In this document: positions 34,511-42,690 of the stretch, in pieces
Layout: every line of letters starts with the position of its first letter
Numbering within the stretch: position 1 is the first letter of the stretch
NCBI RefSeq assembly: GCF_016458275.1
Contig: NZ_JAEMHM010000008.1
Coordinates: forward strand, 220,820-284,819
Length of the DNA stretch: 64,000 nt
Origin: Geomesophilobacter sediminis
GTDB lineage: Bacteria; Desulfobacterota; Desulfuromonadia; Geobacterales; Geobacteraceae
Direction of reading: 5' to 3'
Position numbers and translations under genes: made by a program
The notes under the pieces: generated by a model
Seen by the model: only the letters and a program-made list of their open reading frames with translations
Database searches by the model: none
Told to the model about the DNA's origin: nothing

Positions 34511-35665
34511 ATGAAACGAGTTCTGGCTTTACTGGCAATAGTGGTGGTGTTTCTGGGGCTGGCTTCCTGCGGTGGCGGGGGAGGGGGGGGCACGCCGAGC
34601 ACGAGGGTGAGCGGGGTGGCCTCGAAAGGGATCATCAAAAACGGCCTGATCAGGATCTTCGCCCTCAATGCGGACGGGAGCAAGGGCGCGCTCCTGAAGG
34701 AGACCTCGACCGACGCAAACGGCGCCTATTCGGCCTCCTTCTCCTATTCGGGTGCGGTCCTCGTGGAGGCGAGCGGCAGCTACACCGACGAGGCGACCGG
34801 GGCGACCAAAACGATTCCGGCCGATGCGCCGCTGCGTGCCGCCGTGGAACAGGTGAGCGGTACCGCCGCGATCGCGGTGACCCCGCTCACCGAACTTGCG
34901 GTCCAACGCATGGAGGACCCGGTCAGCCACAACGTCACGGTGGCGCAGATCGCCGCCACCAACGCCGCGGTGTCCGCCCTTTTCCAGGTGGACATCGTCG
35001 GGACCATGCCGGTCGACGCGCTCTCGGTGACGCCGGGGGCGAGCAACGCCCAGAAGGAGCATGCCTTGGTCCTGGCGGCGGTTTCCCAGTTAATGCAGGA
35101 CAAGGGAGAAGATCTGCCGACGGTGATCGCCACGCTCAAAAGCGCCATCGGGAGCGACGGGACCCTGGACACGACTGCCGCCCAGGAGTTCCGGGGCGCC
35201 CTCGCCACCTTCACCGCGAGCGCCGAAAACCAGACCGGCATCGTCGACCTCCTCGAGACCCACCTGGCCGACATCGGGTCGGTGACCAGAAACGTGCGGC
35301 TTGCCGTGACCGGAACCGCGGGGTCGATCGGCGGGCTGCAATTCCAGGTGGTGCTGCCCCCGGGGGTGACCGTGCAGGCAGACAGCAACGGTAACGTCGT
35401 GGCAGGGTCGCTTGCCACCGCGAGCGGGGTCTTCGCCGAAGGGGTTTACGCCAGCGCCAACGCCTGGAAGCGGGGACGGGTCGGCGTTATCGTGGCCTCG
35501 CCCACAGGTTTTGCCTTCGGTCCCTTTCTGACCCTGACCTGCCAGGTCGCGCCCGGCGCTGCGCCGGCCAACGGCGACTTCCAGCTGCCGGTGCTCGGCG
35601 CGTATGACTCGGGCCAGGCTCCCATCGACCCGACCGGCCTGACCGTGACCGCCACGCTGCTGTAG
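34511..35665 (+). CDS. Lipoprotein with cohesin-like C-terminal domain
   Basis: A 384-residue protein with a lipobox (VVVFLGLASCGGGGGGG). After a Gly-rich linker, an N-terminal beta-domain (VSGVASKGIIKNGLIRIFAL, TSTDANGAYSASF) resembles a carboxypeptidase-regulatory-like fold. A helical middle (~120-260; PLTELAVQRM, KEHALVLAAVSQLMQDKGED) follows. The last ~120 residues look cohesin-like: VRLAVTGTAGSIGGLQFQVV, VVAGSLATASGVF, GRVGVIVASPTGFAFG, PFLTLTCQVA. ATG 34511 follows GGAG by 8 bases; an ATG at 34490 overlaps the stop of the giant gene. Co-transcription with a dockerin-bearing giant protein suggests that this lipoprotein tethers it to the outer membrane. The cohesin assignment is by eye. 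Confidence 0.7.
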   Translation: MKRVLALLAIVVVFLGLASCGGGGGGGTPSTRVSGVASKGIIKNGLIRIFALNADGSKGALLKETSTDANGAYSASFSYSGAVLVEASGSYTDEATGATKTIPADAPLRAAVEQVSGTAAIAVTPLTELAVQRMEDPVSHNVTVAQIAATNAAVSALFQVDIVGTMPVDALSVTPGASNAQKEHALVLAAVSQLMQDKGEDLPTVIATLKSAIGSDGTLDTTAAQEFRGALATFTASAENQTGIVDLLETHLADIGSVTRNVRLAVTGTAGSIGGLQFQVVLPPGVTVQADSNGNVVAGSLATASGVFAEGVYASANAWKRGRVGVIVASPTGFAFGPFLTLTCQVAPGAAPANGDFQLPVLGAYDSGQAPIDPTGLTVTATLL

Positions 35666-35692
35666 GCGCTGGTTCACCGTTTGGTGAATAGA

Positions 35693-35729
35693 AGAGGGGG
35701 CGGCTTTTCCAAGCCGCCCCCTCTCTTTG
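35693..35729 (+). terminator. Strong Rho-independent terminator
   Basis: AGAGGGGGCGGCTT (35693-35706), loop TTCC, exact complement AAGCCGCCCCCTCT (35711-35724), then CTTTG. It ends the giant-protein/lipoprotein unit. Confidence 0.9.
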
Positions 35730-35770
35730 TTGGCGCCAGGCACGGCGCGCGGTTTAAGAAGCCGCTACTT

Positions 35771-35805
35771 CAAAAAAAAGGGCGGCATTTTTCCGCCGCC
35801 CCCTC
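35771..35805 (-). terminator. Terminator of the small minus-strand gene
   Basis: On the minus strand a GC hairpin (GGGCGGCGG / CCGCC on 35780-35803) is followed by eight T residues (the A-run at 35772-35779). It sits 25 bases beyond the stop of the gene at 35829-35999. Confidence 0.75.
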
Positions 35806-35828
35806 TTGGTTCCTGCCTTTTCCCTCGG

Positions 35829-35999
35829 TTACCGTTTCCCTTCCTCCCAGTCGGCGTCGACCGCCTGCTTCTTGCCGGAACTCCGGGCTGCCCTTTGCCT
35901 CAGGATCTTCACTACTTCCGCCGAACTGAGATCCTCGCCGCTTCCGGTGCGCCGATCGTTGACAATGGTCCCGGTTCCCCTTCGGTCTGGCATGCTCAT
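35829..35999 (-). CDS. Small hydrophilic protein, 56 residues, unknown function
   Basis: It starts at the ATG complementary to 35997-35999, preceded by GGAGGTGAACC, an excellent ribosome site, and has its own terminator. The product is hydrophilic and Arg-rich: MSMPDRRGTGTIVNDRRTGS, then GEDLSSAEVVKILRQRAARS, then a charged end (DADWEEGKR). The middle can form one amphipathic helix. No Cys, signal or membrane segment is present, so it is probably cytosolic. No family recognised. The gene is convergent with the lipoprotein gene and divergent from the exopolysaccharide operon. Confidence 0.65.
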   Translation of the reverse strand: MSMPDRRGTGTIVNDRRTGSGEDLSSAEVVKILRQRAARSSGKKQAVDADWEEGKR

Positions 36000-36012
36000 G
36001 GTTCACCTCCGC

Positions 36013-36780
36013 GCGCATCCGATGTTCCCTTCCGGGAGCTGACGCTTTCCTTTCGTTTCTGGGCACCAAGCTTAAACTGTGCCGGAACTAAGTGCCCGGT
36101 ATGACAGGAAACGGTGGCGGGGGAAGTGGGGGAGCTGCTCGCGCCGAGGGCAGCGCTGTTCATAAAATTAACAATGGCTAATTTGTGGTATCCCCTTGGA
36201 TGACCGAAGGCGCAGGTAGCAGGCTTAAAGGGATCGTTCGCGCCCGAAATTGCGCTCCCGCCACTCCGGGTTCCCTGCATCGCTCAGTTGCGAAGTTGTT
36301 GCGTTGATGTGAAATAGTTAATTAGGTGGTTTCTCTGTCACAGGGGAAGTGAGACATGACAAAGGGCCCCCTTCACACTGATTTTCATGTAAAGATATAC
36401 TCTCTAATTAAACGACCATCCCACTGATCCTACCCGAGAATGCTTTCCACAGCTGTTCCATCTCTTTTCTAACTCTCTGTATTCACAATGCAATGCCAGT
36501 TGCTACTCACCAGGCGGGTTACTACCTTAGTGCTATCCGTATAATCCCCCGATGGGAGGTTTTTCCTGCCAACATATACCTGAAGTAGTTATTGCGCCTG
36601 ATTCCTCGAACGATATGGTTTTTAGCAAATACATTAAATCTTTCCGGTAAATCGTGGCCTGTGTCAGTCCGGTAGGTGCGGGTGACAGATAACGGAAGGC
36701 CATGAAAAGCATATACGACCTCGGGCCGGGCGGAAGGATCGCTTCCGCCCAGCCCCATTCCCTACCAAGGGGAGCTGACC
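36013..36780. other. Gene-free region upstream of the exopolysaccharide operon
   Basis: 768 bases of lower GC with no convincing gene. ATG 36356 with an upstream GGGGAAG could encode only 23 residues and is doubtful. The stretch probably holds the promoters of the small minus-strand gene and of the operon starting at 36781, whose ribosome site is AAGGGGAG (36767-36774). I cannot place a -10/-35 pair with confidence. Confidence 0.4.
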
Positions 36781-38001
36781 ATGTATCTGCGCTATTACCG
36801 ACTGGCACGGGAACCGTTCAACATCACCCCCGATCCGGAGTTTCTCTACCTGAGCCCGGACCACCGGGAGGCGCTCGCCGCCATCGTTTACGGCGTCGCC
36901 CAGCGCAAAGGGGTGATCGTAATCGTAGGCGAGGTCGGGGTGGGGAAGACCACGGTCTTGCGCAGCTACGCCGCAGGGGTGAACCGGGAAATCAACCGGG
37001 TGCTGAACCTCCTGGAGGCGCGCGTCTCGGTCGATCAGCTGCGCCGCTTCATCGCCCGCGAGCTCGGGCTCGAAGCCGCGGCGGACCCCCTGGAGGCGAT
37101 GCGTGCGTTGAACGGATACCTCCTCGGGGAGAGCGCCCGGGGGCACCACGTCGTGCTCGTCATCGACGAGGCGCAGAACCTCCCGATCGAAACCCTCGCG
37201 CACCTTTGCGTGCTCTCCAACCTGGAAACCGAGCGGGGCAAGCTTTTGCAGGTGGTGTTGTGCGGCCAGCCGGAACTGGAGACGCTGCTCGAAAAAAGTG
37301 AGCTCCGGCAACTGCGCCAGCGGGTCGCGGTGAAGGCGGTGATCCGCCCGCTTCCGGGCAAGGAGCGCCTCGCCTACATCAGGCACCGGCTGAGGGTTGC
37401 CGCGGGGAACGATTCCCTCTTCGCCCCCGATGCGCTGGCCTACATCGCCGACCGCGCCGGCGGCATCCCGCGGGTGATCAACATCCTCTGCGACAACAGC
37501 CTGGTCACCTCGTTCGGATACGGCCGGCAACGGGTGACCCTCCAGACCGCCCGGGAGGTCCTGGCCGATTTCCAGGCGACGGCGCGCCGGCCCAAGTGGC
37601 GGTGGTTGAGAACCCTGGCGATCGGGTTGGGCCTGGGGATGGTCTTTTTCGGCTCGTTTTTCCTGGCGGAACATTTCCTGAGCCCGGAGGGGGGGACCCC
37701 GGCTGCGGCCCGGTCGGTCGAGGTGGCGCGGAGCCAAGCCCCGCCCATTCCCGCCGCCGCGGAGCCGCCGCCAGCAAAGGTCGCCGCTGCGCAGCCCGAG
37801 GAGAGGGAGGCCGGCACGGCCCTGCGCGGGGAGGGGAAGACGGTGCGCAAGGGGGACACCCTCGCCGCCCTGGTCATCAAGCAGTACGGCTTCGTGAACC
37901 GCAACATCATCCAGCGGGTGAAGGCGAAGAATCCCTGGATCAAGGACGAAGACCTCATCATCGAGGGGAGGAAGGTGTTCTTCCCTCGCCTGGAACCGTA
38001 A
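36781..38001 (+). CDS. ExeA/GspA-like AAA ATPase with C-terminal periplasmic domain
   Basis: A 406-residue membrane ATPase, first gene of the operon. It starts with the family signature YYRLAREPFNITPDPEFLYLS. Walker A is GEVGVGKTT (~55-63), Walker B VVLVIDEAQNL (~125-135), and sensor/arginine motifs lie in LSNLETERGKLLQVVLCGQPEL and RVAVKAVIRPLPGKE. A single transmembrane helix (IGLGLGMVFFGSFFLAEHF, ~285-303) leads to a Pro/Ala-rich linker and a C-terminal LysM-like module (VRKGDTLAALVIKQYGFVNR ... KNPWIKDEDLIIEGRKVFFP), which may bind peptidoglycan. Similar ATPases head XrtA/PEP-CTERM-type exopolysaccharide loci. It probably helps pass the polymer through the cell wall or organises the export complex. 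Confidence 0.88.
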   Translation: MYLRYYRLAREPFNITPDPEFLYLSPDHREALAAIVYGVAQRKGVIVIVGEVGVGKTTVLRSYAAGVNREINRVLNLLEARVSVDQLRRFIARELGLEAAADPLEAMRALNGYLLGESARGHHVVLVIDEAQNLPIETLAHLCVLSNLETERGKLLQVVLCGQPELETLLEKSELRQLRQRVAVKAVIRPLPGKERLAYIRHRLRVAAGNDSLFAPDALAYIADRAGGIPRVINILCDNSLVTSFGYGRQRVTLQTAREVLADFQATARRPKWRWLRTLAIGLGLGMVFFGSFFLAEHFLSPEGGTPAAARSVEVARSQAPPIPAAAEPPPAKVAAAQPEEREAGTALRGEGKTVRKGDTLAALVIKQYGFVNRNIIQRVKAKNPWIKDEDLIIEGRKVFFPRLEP

Positions 38002-38034
38002 GGGGAACAAGGCCGGCAACCCCGGGGGGCGATC

Positions 38035-38772
38035 ATGAGCAAGATCTATCGGGCGCTCGAGCAGGCGCGGCAGGAATTGACGGAACCGGAATCGGATGCC
38101 GGTGCGGGATGGCGCATGCCGGTCCGCAAGGACACGCTCTTACCCCCGCAGCGGCAGGGCTCCCGGGTCAGCGCGGAGCACAACGCCTACATCGAGATCT
38201 GCCGCGCCTTCGAGACCCAGTTGGCGCTGCACAGCAAAAAGACGGTCCAGGTCATCTGCTCCCGGCGGGGGGAAGGGGTCTCCACCGTGGTGAAGGGGAT
38301 CGCGCTCACCTCGGCGGAGCGCCTGGGGAAACGGGTCCTCATCATCGACACCTCGAGCCGCTACCCGGAGTGGGTGATGGCCGGGGGGCAGCGGCCGCAC
38401 GGCGGCCCGGTGCCGGTGTCGACCTGCTTCAAGGCGGGGCGGGAGAACCTCTGCGTCGCCTTTCTCCCCCTCGATGCCGCGGCCATCTGGCTCAGCCCGG
38501 TCCAGTCGGGGCGGGACATCCTGGCCGAGCTGAGCGACTACTTCGACCTGATCCTGATCGATTCCCCCTCCTTCGAGGAGTCCCCGGACGGGATCGACCT
38601 CGCGCGCCACGCCGACGGAGTCATCATCGTGGTGGAAGCGGAGCGGACCAAGTGGTTTCTCGTCGACAACCTCAAGGAGAAGATCCTGAACAACGAGGGG
38701 CGGCTGCTCGGGGTGGTCCTCAACAAGCGGCGCTTCCACATTCCGGAGCCGGTCTATCGGTGGTTCCACTGA
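38035..38772 (+). CDS. BY-kinase (CpsD/CapB)-like P-loop protein with degenerate Walker A
   Basis: A 245-residue protein of the tyrosine-autokinase fold. It begins MSKIYRALEQARQEL as such proteins do, then EICRAFETQLAL. The Walker A counterpart reads SRRGEGVSTVV where active kinases have PGEGKST, so both the proline and the ATP-binding lysine are lost. The A' motif VLIIDTSSRYPE and the B motif LILIDSPSFEE are recognisable though altered, and the usual C-terminal tyrosine cluster is missing (it ends EPVYRWFH). It is therefore probably a non-catalytic regulator or partner of the Wzz-like protein at 48071. An active paralogue elsewhere cannot be excluded. It lies 33 bases after the ATPase gene. 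Confidence 0.85.
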   Translation: MSKIYRALEQARQELTEPESDAGAGWRMPVRKDTLLPPQRQGSRVSAEHNAYIEICRAFETQLALHSKKTVQVICSRRGEGVSTVVKGIALTSAERLGKRVLIIDTSSRYPEWVMAGGQRPHGGPVPVSTCFKAGRENLCVAFLPLDAAAIWLSPVQSGRDILAELSDYFDLILIDSPSFEESPDGIDLARHADGVIIVVEAERTKWFLVDNLKEKILNNEGRLLGVVLNKRRFHIPEPVYRWFH

Positions 38773-38796
38773 TACCCGGGAAAGGAGCTCCATGGC

Positions 38797-39918
38797 ATGG
38801 CGACCTTGCGCGATGACATAACGGGTTTCGCTGCGGCATCCCCCCGGACCCTTCCGGAACCGGTGCTGCCGGGCGAAGCGGCCTTCGACCACATCCTCTG
38901 CCGCGAGCGAAAGCGCGCCGAGCGGACCGAGGACTCGCTGCTTTTGCTTTTGGTCGACTTCTCCCTGCTGCGGCAAAAGGAGCGGCTGCAGGGGTGCCGG
39001 GAGGCGGCCTTGGTGCTCCCGCCGCTCTTGCGGGAGACCGACGCCTACGGCTGGTTCCGCCTGGGCGAGGTGCAGGGGATCGTCTTTACCTGCCTTCCCC
39101 GCTCCGGGATCCAGGCGACGCGGGAGCTTTTGGTGCAGCGGGTGCGCGACGCCCTGCAAAAAGGGGTGGAACCGGAGCTTTACGCGTACCTCGTCATCTC
39201 CGCCATCGTCTTTCCCGAAACGGTCGACGCCCCCGGCGACCCGCTCAACGCGCTTTTGTACCCGGAGGTCGTCAAGGCGGGGCCGGGGCGGCTGGCCGAT
39301 CTGGCCAAGCGCGGGGTCGATCTCGCGGGCTCGCTCCTGCTCCTGGTCCTCGGCGCCCCCCTGTTTTGCGTGGTGGCCCTCCTGATCAAGCTCACCTCGC
39401 CGGGGCCGGTCTTCTTCCGCCAGGAGCGGCTCGGTGCCTACGGCCGGGTCTTCACCCTGCTCAAGTTCCGCTCCATGAGGATCGACAACGACGACGCGAT
39501 CCACCGGGAGTTCATCCGCAACTTCATCAACGCGGGAGGCGAAGGGGAAAAGGATCCGACGACCCCCTTCAAGATCCGCAACGACCCGCGGCTCACCCCG
39601 ATCGGAAACTTTCTCCGGCGCTCCAGCATCGACGAGCTCCCCCAACTGGTCAACGTCCTTACCGGAGCCATGTCGCTGGTCGGCCCGCGCCCCCCGATCG
39701 CCTACGAGGTGGCCTCCTACCATCCCTGGCACCGCTTGCGGCTGACCCGCAAGCCGGGGATCACCGGGCTTTGGCAGGTGCGCGGCCGGAGCCGGACCAC
39801 CTTCGACGGGATGGTGCGGCTCGACGTGGAGTACATCCGGCACTGGTCCCTCTGGCTCGATATCAAGCTCCTTCTGGCAACGCCCCTGGCGGTCATCCGG
39901 GGGAAGGGGGCGTACTGA
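38797..39918 (+). CDS. Undecaprenyl-phosphate sugar transferase fused to a degenerate GGDEF-like domain
   Basis: 373 residues. The C-terminal ~210 residues are a bacterial sugar transferase (priming phosphoglycosyltransferase): KRGVDLAGSLLLLVLGAPLF (membrane hairpin), SPGPVFFRQERLG, FTLLKFRSMR, LRRSSIDELPQLVNVL, MSLVGPRPP with the catalytic region, and KPGITGLWQVRGRS. It would attach the first sugar-phosphate to undecaprenyl phosphate. Instead of the usual membrane helices, the N-terminal ~160 residues look like a GGDEF fold: FDHILCRERKRAERTEDSLL, LLVDFSLL, LRETDAYGWFRLGEVQGIVF. The GG(D/E)EF loop is replaced by RLGEVQ, so it cannot make cyclic di-GMP. Start ATG 38797 after GGAG. Confidence 0.88.
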   Translation: MATLRDDITGFAAASPRTLPEPVLPGEAAFDHILCRERKRAERTEDSLLLLLVDFSLLRQKERLQGCREAALVLPPLLRETDAYGWFRLGEVQGIVFTCLPRSGIQATRELLVQRVRDALQKGVEPELYAYLVISAIVFPETVDAPGDPLNALLYPEVVKAGPGRLADLAKRGVDLAGSLLLLVLGAPLFCVVALLIKLTSPGPVFFRQERLGAYGRVFTLLKFRSMRIDNDDAIHREFIRNFINAGGEGEKDPTTPFKIRNDPRLTPIGNFLRRSSIDELPQLVNVLTGAMSLVGPRPPIAYEVASYHPWHRLRLTRKPGITGLWQVRGRSRTTFDGMVRLDVEYIRHWSLWLDIKLLLATPLAVIRGKGAY

Positions 39919-39943
39919 TTCTGAAGCAAAGCGAGGTGCCTTC

Positions 39944-40954
39944 ATGTTACGACTCGGCGTGGTTGGCTACGGTTACTGGGGACCCAATATCGTCCGGAAC
40001 TTTTCCAGCATTCCCGGTGCGTCGGTCCACTCGGTGTGCGATGTCGACGCCAGGGCGCTCGGCATGGTCAAGAAGAACTTTCCCAAGATCGAGATCACCG
40101 ACGACTACGACGCCCTCGTCAAGTCGCGGCGCATCGACGCGGTGGCGGTGGTGACCCCGGTGTCGACCCACTACGAGCTGGCCAAGAAGGCGCTTTTAAA
40201 CGGCAAGCACCTCTTCATCGAGAAGCCGTTCACGGCAAGCTCCGCGCAGGCCGAGGAGCTCATCGAGATCGCCGAGCGCAAGAAACTGACCATCATGGTG
40301 GACCACACCTTCCTCTTCACCGGCGCGGTCAACAAGATCAAGGAGCTCATCAGCGACGGGCTTTTGGGGGAGCTCTACTACTTCGACTCCACCCGGATCA
40401 ACCTGGGGCTCTTCCAAAAGGACGTGAACGTGGTCTGGGACCTCGCCCCCCACGACCTTTCCATCATGAACTTTCTGATCGACCGCCCCCCGGTGGCGAT
40501 CGCGGCCACGGGGATCTCCCACTTCGACGACGACATCGAAAACGTCGCCTACATCACCGTCTACTTCTCCGGCAACATGATCGCCCACTTCAACATCAGC
40601 TGGCTCTCCCCGGTCAAGATCCGGACCACGCTGATCGGCGGGGACAAGCGGATGATCGTCTGGAACGACCTGGTCTCCGACGAGAAGATCCGCATCTACG
40701 ACCGCGGGGTCGACAACGGCCACGCGGATGCGACGCCGGTGCACCCGGCCCAGATGAGCTACCGGAGCGGGGACATGTGGGCCCCCAAGGTCGAGGAGTG
40801 CGAGGCCCTGCGGCGCGAGGCGGAGTACTTCGTCGACTGCATCGACAATAACCGCAAGCCGTTCAACGACGGACGGACCGGACTGGACGTGGTCCGGATG
40901 ATCGAGGCGACGGTGAAATCGCTGAAGATGGGTGGGGAAGTGGTCTACCTGTGA
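39944..40954 (+). CDS. Gfo/Idh/MocA-family oxidoreductase, probably WlbA-like
   Basis: A 336-residue NAD-dependent sugar dehydrogenase. The Rossmann motif is GVVGYGYWGPN (residues 4-14), then DVDARAL, TPVSTHYELAKKAL, the family lysine in FIEKPFTAS (~95-103), and WDLAPHDLSIMNF carrying the catalytic-site Asp/His. It is followed 25 bases later by an acyltransferase gene and then by a DegT-type aminotransferase. This trio matches WlbA-WlbB-WlbC, which converts UDP-GlcNAc uronate to UDP-2,3-diacetamido-2,3-dideoxy-glucuronate: oxidation at C3 here, then transamination and acetylation. The C6 dehydrogenase that would feed it is not in the window. Substrate is inferred from context. Confidence 0.85.
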   Translation: MLRLGVVGYGYWGPNIVRNFSSIPGASVHSVCDVDARALGMVKKNFPKIEITDDYDALVKSRRIDAVAVVTPVSTHYELAKKALLNGKHLFIEKPFTASSAQAEELIEIAERKKLTIMVDHTFLFTGAVNKIKELISDGLLGELYYFDSTRINLGLFQKDVNVVWDLAPHDLSIMNFLIDRPPVAIAATGISHFDDDIENVAYITVYFSGNMIAHFNISWLSPVKIRTTLIGGDKRMIVWNDLVSDEKIRIYDRGVDNGHADATPVHPAQMSYRSGDMWAPKVEECEALRREAEYFVDCIDNNRKPFNDGRTGLDVVRMIEATVKSLKMGGEVVYL

Positions 40955-40979
40955 TCTTTGCGTCAAAGGAGGCGTTGCC

Positions 40980-41498
40980 ATGGGGGAATATCTGGCGGTA
41001 AGCGCGGACGTCAGGCTGGGGGAGGGGGTGAAGCTCGCCCACTTCATCAACCTGTACGGGTGTGAAATCGGGGACCGGACCAAGATCGGCGCCTTCGTCG
41101 AGATCCAGAAAAACGCCCGGATCGGGAATGACTGCAAGATCTCCAGCCATACCTTCATCTGCGAGGGGGTGGTCGTGGAGGATAACGTCTTCATCGGGCA
41201 CAACGTGACCTTCATCAACGATCTCTATCCGCGGGCCACCAACCCCGGCGGCGGTCTGCAAAGCGAAGCGGACTGGGAGTGCGTCCCCACCCTGATCCGG
41301 GAGGGGGCGTCCATCGGTTCGAGCACCACCCTGCTTTGCGGGGTCACCGTCGGCGAACATGCCATGGTCGGGGCGGGGAGCGTGGTTACCAAAGACGTCC
41401 CACCTTACGCCATCGTGGCGGGAAATCCGGCCCGGCTGATCCGGCGCCTCGAGCGGGCGGCCACCCAGGAGGTGTACCATGAAAGTCCCCTATCTTGA
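40980..41498 (+). CDS. Left-handed beta-helix acyltransferase, probably WlbB-like
   Basis: 172 residues of hexapeptide repeats ([LIV]-G-x-x-x-x), e.g. GCEIGDRTKIGAFVEI, ARIGNDCKI, VVVEDNVFIGHNVTFIND, ASIGSSTTLLCGVTVGEH, AMVGAGSVVTKDVPPYAIVAGNPA. The FIGHNVTFINDLYPRATN stretch with its catalytic-type His/Asn and the N-terminal VSADVRLGEGVKLAHFINLYG agree with sugar N-acetyltransferases of the WlbB/PglD kind, which use acetyl-CoA. ATG 40980 follows AGGAGG by 7 bases. The gene overlaps the next one by 20 bases. Confidence 0.85.
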   Translation: MGEYLAVSADVRLGEGVKLAHFINLYGCEIGDRTKIGAFVEIQKNARIGNDCKISSHTFICEGVVVEDNVFIGHNVTFINDLYPRATNPGGGLQSEADWECVPTLIREGASIGSSTTLLCGVTVGEHAMVGAGSVVTKDVPPYAIVAGNPARLIRRLERAATQEVYHESPLS

Positions 41499-42690
41499 CC
41501 TCGCGGCGCAGTACCAGGGTATTGCCGAGGAGATCTCCGCGGCGATGACCCAGGTGATTGCCAGCTGCTCCTTCTCCGGCGGGCCGTTCGTCTCCGGGTT
41601 CGAAACCGCGTTTGCCGACTTCTGCGGCACCCGCCACGCGGTCGGGGTCGGCAGCGGGACCGAGGCGCTCTGGCTTTCCCTGCTCGCCCTCGGCATCGGC
41701 CCCGGCGACGAGGTGATCACGGTCCCCAACACCTTCATCGCCACGGCGGAGGCGATCTCGCTTTGCGGTGCGGTCCCGGTCTTCGTGGACGTGCAGGAGA
41801 AAAGCTTCACCATGGACCCCTCCCTCCTGGAGGCGGCGATCACCCCGCGCACCCGGGCGGTCATCCCGGTGCACCTTTTCGGGCAGCCGGCCGACCTCGA
41901 CCCGATCGTGGAGATCGCCCGCCGGCACGGGCTGTTCGTGGTGGAGGACGCCTGCCAGGCCCACGGCTCCCGGTACAAGGGGAAGGGTCCGGGGGCGATG
42001 TCGGAAATCGCCTGCTTCAGCTTTTACCCCGGCAAGAACCTGGGCGCCTACGGCGAGGCGGGGGGGGTGGTGACCAACGACCGGAGCCTGGCGGAAAAGG
42101 TCCGGATCCTGCGCGACCATGGCCAGGCGACCAAGTACTGCCACGACGTGATCGGGATCAACAGCCGGATGGACGGCATCCAGGCGGCGGTCTTGAGCGT
42201 GAAGCTCAAGTACCTGGACGGCTGGAACCAGGCCCGGATCCGCCATGCCGAGCGGTACCGGGAGCTCCTCGCCGACCTGGAGGACGTCATCCTGCCGCGC
42301 CGGATGGAGTACGCCCACCACGTCTACCACATCTTCGCGCTGCGGGTCCGCAACCGGCCGCAGTTTCTGGCCACCCTCGCCGAGGCGGGGGTGAGCTGCG
42401 GGATCCATTACCCGGTACCGGTGCACCTGCAGCTCGCCTACCGGGGGCTCGGCCATGCCCGGGGGAGCTACCCGGTGGCGGAGCGCCAGGCCGAGGAGTT
42501 CCTCTCGCTGCCGATGTACCCGGAGCTGACCGACGAGCAGATCCGGCAGGTCGCTCAGGGGGTCCGGAGCGCCTGCCGTCCTAAGCGGGTCTACGTCACC
42601 TATCGGTTCGCCGGGGAGGTGCCCGTAGCGGCCCACAACCGGGCCCGGATCAAGGAGGGTCCGGAGGGTCCCGGGACGCAGCGGCGATGA
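41479..42690 (+). CDS. DegT/DnrJ/EryC1/StrS aminotransferase, probably WlbC-like
   Basis: A 403-residue PLP-dependent sugar aminotransferase: VPYLDLAAQY at the start, GVGSGTEALWLSLLALGIG (phosphate-binding), VITVPNTFIATAEAI, VPVHLFGQPADLDPI, VEDACQAHGSRYKG, the PLP lysine in SFYPGKNLGAYGEAGG (~residue 185), and GINSRMDGIQAAVL. It would transfer the amino group from glutamate to a 3-keto nucleotide sugar made by the neighbouring Gfo/Idh enzyme. The last ~30 residues (after ACRPK) are an extra Arg/Pro-rich tail. The stop overlaps the start of the next gene (ATGA at 42687). Confidence 0.92.
   Translation: MKVPYLDLAAQYQGIAEEISAAMTQVIASCSFSGGPFVSGFETAFADFCGTRHAVGVGSGTEALWLSLLALGIGPGDEVITVPNTFIATAEAISLCGAVPVFVDVQEKSFTMDPSLLEAAITPRTRAVIPVHLFGQPADLDPIVEIARRHGLFVVEDACQAHGSRYKGKGPGAMSEIACFSFYPGKNLGAYGEAGGVVTNDRSLAEKVRILRDHGQATKYCHDVIGINSRMDGIQAAVLSVKLKYLDGWNQARIRHAERYRELLADLEDVILPRRMEYAHHVYHIFALRVRNRPQFLATLAEAGVSCGIHYPVPVHLQLAYRGLGHARGSYPVAERQAEEFLSLPMYPELTDEQIRQVAQGVRSACRPKRVYVTYRFAGEVPVAAHNRARIKEGPEGPGTQRR

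Noticed and set aside
36522..36808. Small minus-strand frames upstream of the exopolysaccharide operon
   Set aside because: They overlap the operon start region, lack ribosome sites and show no family features.
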